Source of the DNA: Myotis daubentonii | Lineage: Eukaryota; Chordata; Mammalia; Chiroptera; Vespertilionidae | Direction of reading: 5' to 3' | Assembly (NCBI RefSeq): GCF_963259705.1 | Contig: NC_081841.1 | Coordinates: 28,695,244 to 28,759,243 of the forward strand | Length of the DNA: 64,000 nt | Part shown: in pieces, positions 46,140-56,943 of the stretch | Numbering within the stretch: the stretch's first letter is position 1 | Layout: every line of letters begins with the position of its first letter | The notes under the pieces: generated by a model | Databases searched by the model: none | What the model was told of the DNA's origin: nothing | What the model saw: the letters and a program-made list of their open reading frames with translations, nothing else | Made by a program: the position numbers and the translations under genes

Positions 46140-46520
46140 CAGTTGTATTAATCAGGATTCTCTAGAGCAGCAGAACTAGTTGGATAGATATAAACAGATG
46201 ACAGGTAGATAGAGAAAATGATAGATCATGTGATGATGGGAGCTAGGAAGTCCAAAATCTTCAGTGTGGGCTGGCAGCTGGGAGACTCAGGAAACCCAAT
46301 GGTGTGAATAAAGACCTATGGTGCAGATAAAGACTGAAGGTAGTCTGCTAGAGGATTCCTTCTTTTTCTGGGAGGTCTGTCTTTTTATTTTATTTAGTTC
46401 TTCAACTAAGGCCCACCTACAATATGGAGAACTATCCTCTTACTCAAGGTTCACTAATATAAATATTAATTTCATCCAAAAATTCTTTCCTAGTTGACAC
46501 AAAAAATTAACCACCATGGC
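46140..46520 (+). repeat. Old mammalian dispersed repeat (family not named)
   Basis: 'atcaggattctctagagcagcag', 'ggcccacctacaatatgg' and 'agttgacacaaaaaattaacc' are parts of a widespread mammalian repeat, probably LINE- or LTR-derived. Confidence 0.5.
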
Positions 46521-46867
46521 AGTATAAGCCATTCAGTGTATTTCATCTACCTGATTTTAGAGATGGATACTTGACCCAATCAAAACCAATTAGGGCCAAG
46601 AAAGATTATCTGTGTGACTTAATATGTTTCCAGGGAAAAGACTATCTTGCAAACATCAGGGAAGAGATTTCTTGGAATCTAGAAGACATTAAGAAAGCAA
46701 AGCAGAGTGATAGAGAAAGATCCCAATTTTATTTTTCTAAAACTTGATCTAAACCCTTATAGAAACTAGTATACCTGTGGACTAACCAATTATGTGAGTT
46801 AATAGATCATGTCTAGTTGAATTTGGGTTGGGTATTTTTATAAGTGTAACTTTAAAAGTTATATCAA

Positions 46868-47067
46868 AGCCCGGCTGGCAAGGCTCAGTGGTTGAGTGTC
46901 GAACCAGGAGGTCATGGTTCAATTCCCCGTCAGGGCACATGCGGGGTGTTGCAGGCTCGACCCCCAGTGTGGTGTGTGCAAGAGGCAGTCAATGTTGCCT
47001 CATCACTGATGTTTCTATCTCTTTTTCCCTCTCCCTTCCTCTCTGAAATCAATAAAATATTTTTTTA
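46868..47067 (+). mobile_element. Ves-type SINE
   Basis: Perfect 14-bp duplication aaaagttatatcaa (46854-46867 and 47068-47081). Head 'agcccggctggcaaggctca', box 'ggttcaattccccgtca', body to 'gaaatcaataaaatat' tail. It contains the variant 'ctcgacccccagtgtggtgtgtgcaa' (46957-46982). Confidence 0.93.
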
Positions 47068-47081
47068 AAAAGTTATATCAA

Positions 47082-47478
47082 GTATTTAGAGAGAAGTTAG
47101 ATAGTGAAGGAGCCCAAACATTTTTAGATCAACCTCAGGTTGCAGGCAACTACCGTGCTCTTTCATAACAAGACCAGGGCAACTGACTATTAGACAGACC
47201 CAGGATAGCACTGCAGGCATTTTCATGTTTTTCTAGGTATCGAGAAAAGCTTGGCTGACTTTTTCTGCCAATGAGCTACTGCCTACTTCATGGCTTCCCC
47301 TAAAGCTCACTTAATGGCTAACAAATAAAAAAGAAAGATGTGGCCATCTACCAATTAAACCCAAACCAGAAATTTTTGAAGGATTTGTGACTAAAATTAT
47401 GTTCATAAATCCTATAAAATAATTCATCTTAACTCCAGTGGTAAACATCTTACAAGAATCAGGGGATACAATTCTCTT
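47082..47478. other. Intergenic
   Basis: About 400 bp, nothing recognised. Confidence 0.4.
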
Positions 47479-47514
47479 TCTTTCTTCCTTTCTTCCTTTC
47501 TTTCTTTCTTTCTC

Positions 47515-47596
<82 letters not shown>

Positions 47597-47740
47597 TTCC
47601 TTCCTTCCTTCCTTCCTTCCTTCCTTCCTTCCTTCCTTCCTTCCTTCCTTCCTTCCTTCCTCTTCCTTCCTTCCTTCCTTCCTTCCTTCCTTCCTTCCTT
47701 CCTTCCTTCCTTCCTTCCTTCCTTCCTTCCTTCCTTCCTT
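47479..47740. repeat. Long (TTTC)n(TTCC)n polypyrimidine tract
   Basis: About 260 bp of almost pure pyrimidine on the plus strand: (TTTC)n to about 47592, then (TTCC)n to the end with one 'tcttcc' slip near 47660. Confidence 0.98.
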
Positions 47741-48519
47741 CACCAATCCAGATCAATCTTTCTATATTTCTGTCTATTCTTTTACTCACATTGTCCCCCT
47801 CCTGTCTATCCAAAGGTACCAAGATGTGCTGTCTTCTTCAAAAGCATTTTTTCTGTTTATTTTAACCCATGTTGATTTTTCCTTTCTAAATCATTGAAGC
47901 TTATATTGCCTGTTCTACTCATTTGAGCACTTAGTCATTTGTTGTCTTACATCATTACCTGTAGACTTGTGTGCATGAAAGTAAAAGAGAGAGAGAGAGA
48001 CGCATCACTCTAATTATTTCTTAGAAGACCAAGATAGGATGTACTCAAACATTTTCCCTATGGGTTGAGTAAGAAAGAGTAAACAGAATGGAGCGGGGGA
48101 GGGGAGGGGAATCTAGATGTGCTGCTCAGGCTGGGGGTGGTAAATTCAGAGATAGGCATATGGAGGCTAGAATGCTTTCAACTGCAAAATCAGTCTAGAG
48201 ACAGAAAGATGTAAGTACCTTCAGGTTCAAACAAATCCTTGCTGTCTGTCAAAGGAGGAGTGATATTCTAATGGGAACATAGTCAAATAACAGGCCAGGC
48301 ATTGAGGATGAGCCTTTGGAAGAAAGCAGCCACTGGGTGACAGAGATCTCTGGAAGGGAAATCTTCCCTGAGGTCTGGAAAGAAAGCTGGATTTTAGACA
48401 TTGAAGACTAGAGTGTAAACAGAGGGTAGGAACTCTAGGGTTCAAATTTGATGTATTTGACAATTGGGAATTAGGTTAGAGAAACATGATACTCTAAAAT
48501 AATCACAAACAAGAATTAG
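47741..48519. other. Intergenic, no recognised element
   Basis: About 780 bp; a short (GA)n near 47986-47999. No gene. Confidence 0.4.
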
Positions 48520-48665
48520 GACAGTGTGATATAATAGCCAGAACCTAGACTTAAAAAGTGTAGGTTCTAGTTACTAGCTGAGTGATCTTGGACAGTTATT
48601 ATAGCCTTTCTGTTCCTCAATTTCCTTTTTGGTAAAATGAGAATGATGGACTAGATGAACCCCAA
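48520..48665 (+). repeat. MIR SINE (partial)
   Basis: 'gttactagctgagtgatcttgg', 'tctgttcctcaatttcc', 'ggtaaaatgagaatgatgg' follow the MIR core. Confidence 0.75.
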
Positions 48666-51296
48666 GGTTTCATGGGGGGTAATTCATGGATTTCCTAATG
48701 AAGGAACTATATGTTTGCACTCACTAATCACTAAAGATTTTAGACTATCTGAGGAACTTAGACTTTGCTATAAATTATTTTAAATATTGAAGTTGTGTGT
48801 TAGATTTCATTTGAAAACAATTCCACTAAAATTAGTTTGTAAACAACTTGAACTGATGCTACTAGACTTTGTTTTTATTATATGAACATGAGAACTAAGA
48901 TTATTTATCTTTCCAGCAAATAACCATAGATGGCAAGTGATTTGTGTTTTTTTCATACCACTTGACAGCATTTTGTGAAAAAAAGAAAGGCCTAAAGTAC
49001 CTTTGACAAAGGAAGCAATCAAATATTTAGATTTCTGATAAAAATATATTATTTTATTTTAAATTAAACAGTAAAACATATTATGATGCACATTTTCAAA
49101 AGCAGAGATAAGTATAAGGAAGAAAATGGAAATTGTATGGATGCCTTTAAACCAGAGACAACAAAATCATTTTGTATCTCTCCTTCTAGTCCGTGTGTGT
49201 GTGTGTGTGTGTGTGTGTGAGCATGTGCATGTGCACATTGTTTTTCAACAAACTCAGGACCCTATATTTATATCGTATACTATATATTTAAAAGTGAATA
49301 CAGATAGTTTAGTAGGAGTGTCAAAATATTACAAAAATAATAAAATTACAAGATTATGCATACATGTCATAAAGAAAGTAAATAGTACAAAAGTTCAGAG
49401 ATAATGAAATAACTTTTAACTGAGTTTCAGAATTAAGGAAAAACAGGAGGTAGGTTAGGCTGTATGGGTTTTAGGGAGACTGATGTGAGAAGATAATTTC
49501 AGATAAAACAACAGGGGTGAGGTGTAGCTATGGAAACAGGTGGAATGTGTGTCAATTAACCAATTCCAGAGTAAACTACACCTTTGGACTCTCCCTCTCA
49601 CCTTCTACTTTCTCTGCCTGGCCTAGAATTTCCTATACAGTTAAAATATCAATAATTTGTATACTTATTTGTCATTAAAATATTTTGGCATTTTAAAGCC
49701 ATTGATGAAAAAGATTATAGGGGATGGAAGCTTCCTAGTGTTGACAGACAGCATCCTGTCACTGTCAATGTCAATGTAGAGCAAACTATTTTCAGATCTC
49801 ATGTGAAGCAAGAAGCAGTTCTTTTAATCATAATAGGGAGTTTACACTCCACCCCTATCTTTACTATCCCCTGTGAGTAAGAGAATTGAAAGTCATTGAT
49901 CTTACAAAGAGATGGCAGACTTGGAGAGCATCATCATTCATAGCCAGTCAGTACTTAAAGATCATATTAAAAAAAAATAAAACAACCTTCCCACTGAGTT
50001 CATAGATGGACTTCCATCTATGTAGATTGCACTATGAGCAATTGTCCAAGTAAAGATTGAAACTTCACAATAAGGATTCTAAAACAAGATGTAGCATAGA
50101 TTTGCTGAACAAAACTAGAATAGAACATATAGGTGAAAAATCCATCTAAATCAAGTCATTCCCAATTATTGAGTTATTGCATTTAATCATTGCCAGTTTC
50201 TTCCCAAGGAGGAACTGGAACTGTGATCAGAGCCCGCTGGATGTTCATTGTTTATGAGTTGTTCAACCAAGACATGGCTGTGCTCAAGGGGCCCCTACAT
50301 CCTTAGCCTGTTGGTAGGAGCCCAACTCAAAACCTCTCATAAGATCCTGAAGGAAAATTAACTCCCTAAGACTTTAGAAAGAGCTGGATACTCTACTGAA
50401 GACTGTATGGGAAAGGAGAAGGATGGTCACAATACACGCTATCCCTGAAATCTTGTTAAAAATCTTCACTTAACTATGTGTCTTCTTCTGAAGTGCCTCT
50501 TCTTCACCAGCCTGCTAATCTCTTTCTCAGCCCTTCCCTTGACTGCTCCTGGTGACCTAATGGTCTGGTTTTTGCTCTAAGAACCCTCTCCTCCTTTTAT
50601 CTCTCTTTTATTTACTGGAGTGCTATTTAAACTCTCTTTTTTAGTTGCCTACTTCTTTTGAGGGTGTCAGGAAATAGTAAATTCCACATTTTACAAGTTT
50701 ACAAAAATATACTAAGATTTATTGTTTTTTTCCAAAATGTTTGCTTAATTATTTCCAACAAATCTTTCAAACTCTTCAAAGAGAGAAGCTTGAGTTAATA
50801 ACATAAGTGCTCCTTTGGGTAACAGTGCCAACCCAGAAGTTGTCCAAAGCAGGCAGGAAGACTCATTCAATTTCCCATGTACTTCACTTTTACTACAAGA
50901 TTATGATCCGATAGTTGAGATTGGAAATATATACTGGTTGAAATCATTAAGTTTCTTAAATTCGACTACAAGTTGCAAGTAGAAGAGTGGCTTGATCAGA
51001 GCTGTGCTTCAGGAAGTCCAAATAGGCCGTGCTGTACTGGTGGGAAGAGAGACTACAACAAATTTGTGGTAATATTCCTGTGGTCACCTGGAAGGTATTC
51101 ATTGAAGAGAACCTGAGATAATTCTCCAAATTCTAATGCAGCTGGATGAGGCATTTCTGTTTTTCTTGACAATTTATTTCTCATTTGGTTTTCCACCTAG
51201 AATGGGAGTACTTTATGAAGTAGATATGAGTAGTTTGATCAATGGAAATGCTTAAAAACTATGATTGTAGTAGTGTATGCTTGAAAAGTCAACATT
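48666..51296. other. Intergenic, mostly unique
   Basis: About 2.6 kb without a recognised gene; a (GT)n run lies at 49194-49219. The rest is AT-rich, with no confident repeat. Confidence 0.4.
49194..49219. repeat. (GT)n microsatellite
   Basis: About 13 dinucleotide units. Confidence 0.95.
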
Positions 51297-51487
51297 AGAG
51301 AGAGAAAGGGAGAGGGAGAAAGAGAGAAACATCGATGTGAGAGGGAAACATCAACTGGCTGCCTAATCCTGGGCCCCTACTGGGGATTGAGCCTGCAACC
51401 TGGGCATGTGCTGTGACCTGGAATTGTATTGGTAACCTTTCAGTGCACCAAATGACGCCCAACCAACTGACGCACACCGGCCAGGGC
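51297..51487 (-). mobile_element. Ves-type SINE, variant body
   Basis: Minus-strand head ('gccctggccggtgtgcgtcag') to a GA-rich end. It shares the unusual body text 'ctaatcctgggcccctactg' with the fragment at 55190, instead of the usual 'cctcctgcac'. No clear duplication. Confidence 0.82.
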
Positions 51488-52829
51488 AGAACTCTCTTTT
51501 TTAATTTATTAAGTTGGAATTCTGATTTATAAATCATCAATAATAAATATATTAGTATGAATTCATTTTTGAGAGCCTAAACACTTTCCTGGGCCAAAAA
51601 AATATTGAAAATATTTTAATATTAAATTAAATATTTAAATATAAAATATTTAAGACAGGTATCTGTGAGCATGGTCAGCCATGCTTCTCTCTCCCCCACT
51701 TTATTGTTTCATTGCCATGTGGCCTTTCAAGGACATTTAATCTCTATTCTTCTGTTTCCTAATATACACAGGGAAGATAATATTTGTCCAAAAGTTAAGA
51801 ATCAAATTATCGGGAGAAACTAAGATGGCGGCATAGATAAACACCGGGAAATTGCCGCCTCCCACAACAATTGAAAAATACCGCAAAGGACAGAGCGGAC
51901 ATCATCCAGAACAACAGGAAGGCTGGCTGAGTGTAAATTCTACAACTAGAAGGAAAGAAAAGCACGCTGAGAGCCAGAGGAGCTGCGGAGGTGAAGTGCA
52001 GAGGTACGGCGGCTCGCGTGCACGCGCGCAGAAAGCGGGTGGCACCTGAGGACGAGGCTGTCTTTTGAATCACAAGCTCCCGACTGCTCTGAACTCCGGT
52101 TCCGGGAAGTCTCTGGGGACCCAGGACTCATACGGAGAGAAGCTGGACGGTCAGGCAGCGGGCGAACTTGAGGGCGGCTTTCCCTCAGAAGTGCTTGCAG
52201 TAATTATCGGGTCACTGAGACGCAGGACTCCTTAGGGCTGGGTGGAGAATCAGCCATAGCGGCTTGCTCCGCCCTTTGATTCCCTGAGACCCCGCCCCAC
52301 CCAGGCTGCCGCAGAGGCTTTTGCATGTGAATGTACCTAACTGCAACCGAGCCAGGCAGACCCGGAACTTCCAAGAGAAGGCCCAAGGCCCTGCAGCAGT
52401 TTGCATTGCTTCACAGCTGAGCCTCTTCATGGCTCCTGCTGTGTGGCCTCAGGCAGAGGCTGAATTAGCACCTCCTTAGATCCAGGAGCCACTGCACCCA
52501 GTGGTCAGAGGGGGACCATCCAGATCGCAACTCCTCAGATCCATAAGGGACACACTCAGGGAGCAGACTCAGTGAGCACCAAAGCCCCACTGAAGCAAGT
52601 CTTGCCCCAGAAGGGTGTCTTCAGCACAGAAGTTCTCCCACTCCAGACACAGCTGATTCTCACAGCCAATTGGCCTGGAGGTCAATTCCTCCCAGTGATC
52701 CTACAACAACCAAGGCACCAAGAGTGCACCAAGAGTGTCCACCTCAGGTAACTGGGGAGGCTGAGCCACTGGGCCCTACAGGACACCTGGTGCACAGGGC
52801 CACTCTATCAACACAGGGAAGCAGCCAAA

Positions 52830-53538
52830 ATGCGGAGACAAAGAAACAGGTCACAAATGGCAGAAACGGAGGAAAGCAAACGACTGGATATAGAGTTCAA
52901 GGCCACGTTTATAAGGTTTTCCAAGAACTTTATGGAAACCACTGATAAATTTAATGAGTCCCTCAATAAGTATAGTGAGACCATGGAGGACATGAAAAAG
53001 GACCAACTAGAAATTAAGCATACACTGACTGAAATAAAGAATAATTTACAGAGATCCAACAGCAGACAAGAAGATCCCAAGAATCAAGTCAAAGTTTTGA
53101 AATACAAAGAAACAAAAAATACCCAACCGAAAAAGAAAAAAGAAAAAAGATTCCAAAAATATGAAGATAGTGTAAGGAACCTCTGGGACAACTTCAAGCG
53201 TACCAACATCAGAATTATAGGGGTACCAGAAGGAGAGAGAGGGCAAGATATTGAAAACCTTTTTGAAGAAATAATGACAGAAAAATTTCCCCTACCTGGT
53301 GAAAGAAATGGACTTACAAGTCCAGGAAGCGCAGAGAACCCCAAACAAAAGGAATCCAAAGAGGACAACACCAGGACACATCATAATTAAAATGCCAAGA
53401 GCAAAAGACAAAGAGAGAATCTTAAAAGCAGCAAGAGAAAGACAGTTACCTACAAGGGAGTACCCATACGACTGTCAGCTGATTTCTCAACAGAAACCAT
53501 GCAGGCCAGAAGAGAGTGGCAAGAAATATTCAAAGTGA
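52830..53538 (+). pseudogene. L1 ORF1 of HAL1 copy 1 (frameshifted)
   Basis: Encodes a nucleic-acid-binding chaperone-type L1 ORF1 protein: an early region rich in charged residues that would form the coiled coil (about residues 10-75), a lysine-rich linker (PKKKKEK), then the RRM-like core (RNLWDNFKRTNIRIIGVPEG). A one-base insertion near 53286-53292 (an A/T run) shifts the frame after '..EEIMTEKFP'; the downstream frame continues to a stop at 53538. Beyond that, the usual carboxy-terminal domain persists only in other frames. Confidence 0.85.
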
Positions 53539-53699
53539 TGAATAGCAAGAACTACAACCAAGATTACTTTATCCAGCAAAGCTATCATTCAGAATAGAAG
53601 GTCAGATAAAGAGCTTCACGGATAAGAAAAAGCTAAAGGAGTTCATCACCACCAAACCAGCATTATATGAAATGCTGAAACGTATTCTTTAAGAAGAGG

Positions 53700-54056
53700 A
53701 AGAAGAAAAAGGAACTCTTACCATTTGCCACAGCATGGATGGAACTGGAGAGCGGATAAATACCACAGGATCTCACTCATTTGTGGAATATAATGAACAA
53801 CAGAAACTGATGAACAAGGGCTGATCCAGAGACGGAGAGGCATTGATTGGACTGTCGGGCCTTGGAGGGAAGGTAGGGGAGGGGAGGAGTAAGGGGGAAA
53901 GATCAACCAAAGGACTTATATGCAAGCATATAGGCCTAACCAATGGACACGGACAACGGGGGGGTGAGGGCATGAGCGGGGGGTGGGGGGGTAGAGGGTA
54001 ACGTGGGGACAAGGACACATATGTAATATCTTAATCAATAAAAAATATATTAAAAA
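53700..54056 (+). repeat. L1 3' UTR of HAL1 copy 1
   Basis: Runs from 'gaactcttaccatttgcca' through a G-rich tract (53958-53990) to 'atatcttaatcaataaaaaa' and the A-rich tail. Confidence 0.85.
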
Positions 54057-54071
54057 AAGAATCAAATTATC

Positions 54072-55189
54072 AGTAGGAAAAAAAAAACAATTTTAAAAAA
54101 AGTGAAGTGCTACAAAATATTAAAGGGATAAAAGGTCAACTTTGTAAACAGAAATTGTTTGGCCCTGTGTTCCTGATGGGCCATACCTGGCTGTGCTGAA
54201 GGGTAAGATACATTTAATTTATATAAAATGTATTAATGTTTGCTAAAATGTGTTCCATCCTTCAGCTTTGCATTAAAATGTTGAGAAACATTTATACAAG
54301 TTTTATATTACTTCTAGGATAAAATTTTTAGATAATATAAATTGTTAACTCCATAACAGTTATATGGAATGATTGGAAAGATGTCCAACTCAGATGAGCA
54401 AAATCAGATGTTCTCAGTTTGGGTTAAGTTTTTCTCTGCGCACCATCAATACAAGCCTTCTTAATACAATTTAATAATCTCAGTGGCCGAGTCTCCCTTT
54501 TTTAGCATTAATGCCATACATCAGCCTTGCTTGAAAATTTGTACTGTTGCTCCCACTGATATATCTGTTCTAGAAAGAAACAGGCTTTCATTTCCAGGAC
54601 TGTCAAATCAAGAGCTTTCACAAGAATTCAAAGATTCACTCTATTATTGCACATCATAGACCTCATGCCTGTAGCTTGAAAATAGAAGTCTTTGGTGTAG
54701 GCATGTGCTTGCTTGACAGTTCTGTTCTAAATGCTGAAGCCGGTGGTACTGTAAAGTGCCAGAGCTTAGTCATGCAAAATAATTCTTGTTCACGGTTCCT
54801 TAGCTAAAGTCAATAGCTCCGTGTAAAACACAACATAATGCAGAGATCTAAAGTTACTAAATCGAGACTGAGAAAAGGAAGAATTTTAAAGCGGTTTGGC
54901 AGAAAAGAATAGCTTCTACAAGATCTGCCAAGATTTCTCTCAGCACATGGGAGGCTCCACTATTTCCAAAAGGGGATTGTGATAGAAACGCTGGTAACTT
55001 TTATCAGTACATCCTGGTCATTGTTGTCAGTGAGCTTATCTGATGTCAAAAAAAGCAATTATGGAGATATTAACAAATGGTGCATGTTGCTTGTTTTCTA
55101 CACTTGAAATAATAGGTTCAGGTTTGCTTCTGTGAATTCATTGTTTTAAAGTCTCCAATATATCACCTACACTGAGTGGGTTGATTACC
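54072..55189. other. Intergenic, no recognised element
   Basis: About 1.1 kb between the insertions, AT-rich and unique-looking. Confidence 0.4.
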
Positions 55190-55284
55190 TAATCTTGGGC
55201 CCCTACTGGGGATTGAGCCCACAACCTGGGCATGTGCCATGACCTGGAATTGAATTGGCAACCTTTCAGTGCACCAGATGACGG
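55190..55284 (-). repeat. Truncated Ves-type SINE (variant body)
   Basis: Only the central 95 bp remain: 'cctaatcttgggcccctac' to 'gtgcaccagatgacg'. Closely matches 51364-51460. Head and tail are missing. Confidence 0.8.
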
Positions 55285-55744
55285 TAAGTTAACCAGAGTT
55301 TGAAACTAAATATTTGTGAAAAGTGTCAGGATGCCTCCTTGGACTGTAGGGTCCATGAATCAGTGTAGTGGTGTATGATGAAAAAGTCAACATTAATCTC
55401 ACAAATGAAGAATTACGTCTCCACATTGCCTGAAACATTTGCCAGAGACCCTTGGCAAGATTAGGGATTGTTGCTTGACTGCTTGAAATGAAAGGGATGA
55501 TGCCCTTCTTAACCCTGGAAAGCAATTGTATTTGGGAATATCCCTCTTCTGGGAAAAACAATCTTTCACTTCCTTAGAAGAGGGAGAAACACAGAAACAC
55601 ATTAGGATTTATCAGATCCTCAGTAAATGTATTTACATACATTTGCCCTTTAATACTTCCCATGCAATAGTAAGATGGAGTGGATAAAGGTGAATACGCC
55701 ACTATTTTAGGCATAGCTCATTGCCAACTTCCACAGTTATTGAA
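55285..55744. other. Intergenic
   Basis: About 460 bp, no recognised element. Near 55363-55392, 'tgtagtggtgtatgatgaaa' plus 'aagtcaacatta' matches 51268-51295. Confidence 0.4.
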
Positions 55745-56933
55745 TTTTTAAGAATGCATTTGTTATTAGGGTAGAATTTGCATACAGTGAAGTACACAGA
55801 TTTTAAGTGCAGAGTTCAATGAGTTTTGACAAATGTATACAGTGCTTATGTGTAACTAATATCCTGAACATTTCCATCCACTCCAAAAAGTTTTTTAATG
55901 CTCTTTTGTAGCCAATCGTTACCCATTTCACTAGAAATAACTATCTTTCTCACTTTTATTATCATGGTTTTACTTGTTTTTGAACTTTTTACAAATGAAA
56001 TCATGCAGAATGTACTCGTAGTCTTTTACTTAATATTATTGACACTTGATCATATTATTGTGTGTATCAGTAGTTTATTATTTTTTATTGTGATGTAGTT
56101 AACATTCATATACGAATATACCACAATTTATTTTTCCATTTTTCTGCTGATGGACATTTACATTTTCCAAGTTTTTGGTAATTATGAATAAAGCTGCAAA
56201 GAAATTCTTAAACTATCCTTTTTATTTCTCTATGTCCTCATGTCTCTTGAGTGATACCCTGCAGTGCAATTGCTGGATGATAACCTAGGTCTATGTTTAC
56301 ATTTATAAGAAACTAGGAGACAACTTACCTAGGATGTGTGTTCCATTTTATACTCTCACAGGTAACACATGAGATTCCCATTTGTTTCACAGACTCATCA
56401 ATATCTGATCCTGTCTCAGTTTTTATTCTTGCAATACGAATGTTTGAGTAAAAGTATCTTTTTGTGGTTTTGTATTGCATTATATCTGAAAACTAAAGAT
56501 GTTGAACACCTTTGTATATGCTTCTCAGCCATTAATATATCTTCTTTTGTGAAGTGTCTGTTCAAATCTTTTGTATATTTTTCTATTTTAACTGTAATTT
56601 TTGTCTCAATTATTGTTATAGGTGTTCTCTTTTTTTTAATATATTTTATTAATTTTTTACAGAGAGGAAGGGAGAGAGATAGAGAGTTAGAAACATCGAT
56701 GAGAGAAAAACATCGATCAGCTGCCTCCTGCACATCTCCTACTGGGGATATGCCCGCAACCCAGGTACATGCCCTTGACCGGAATTGAACCTGGGACCTT
56801 TCAGTCCGCAGGCCGACGCTCTATCCACTGAGCCAAACCGGTTTCAGCAGGTGTTCTTGTTATATTTTGCATATAAGTTCTTTGTCAGATAAATGTATTG
56901 AGAATATTTTCTCCCATTCAGTGACTTGCTTAT
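55745..56933 (-). repeat. Ancient LINE-1, antisense (left part)
   Basis: Antisense L1 landmarks: 'acaaatgaaatcatgcag', 'ttttctgctgatggacattta', 'aattatgaataaagctgc', 'aagttctttgtcagat', 'attttctcccattcagtgac'. It is interrupted by a Ves SINE at 56629 and continues past the younger insertions to about 61720. Confidence 0.75.
56629..56848 (-). mobile_element. Ves-type SINE
   Basis: 9-bp duplication aggtgttct (56620-56628 and 56849-56857). Minus-strand head with 'ggctcagtggatagagcgtcgg', box 'ggttcaattccgg', 'catcgat' body. Very close to the copy at 11089. Confidence 0.92.
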
Positions 56934-56943
56934 TCATTTTCTT

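Larger units (their letters stand above)
51812..54056 (+). mobile_element. ORF1-only LINE-1 derivative (HAL1-like), copy 1
   Basis: 2.25 kb flanked by a perfect 15-bp duplication aagaatcaaattatc (51797-51811 and 54057-54071). It starts 'gggagaaactaagatggcgg' (an L1-type 5' end) with a roughly 1-kb GC-rich 5' UTR, then ORF1 (from 52830) and, directly after the ORF1 region, the L1 3' UTR with a G-rich tract and A-rich tail. The whole ORF2 (endonuclease and reverse transcriptase) is absent. The clean fusion and full duplication show it was copied in this form, like the half-L1 (HAL1) elements. Confidence 0.88.

Noticed and set aside
47424..47875. Open frames of Lys/Arg/Glu/Gly or Phe/Leu/Ser/Pro repeats
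   Set aside because: Produced only by the (TTTC)n(TTCC)n tract on both strands.
52204..52430. Minus-strand open frames in the HAL1 5' UTR
   Set aside because: Antisense frames in GC-rich L1 5' UTR; not conserved in the second copy.
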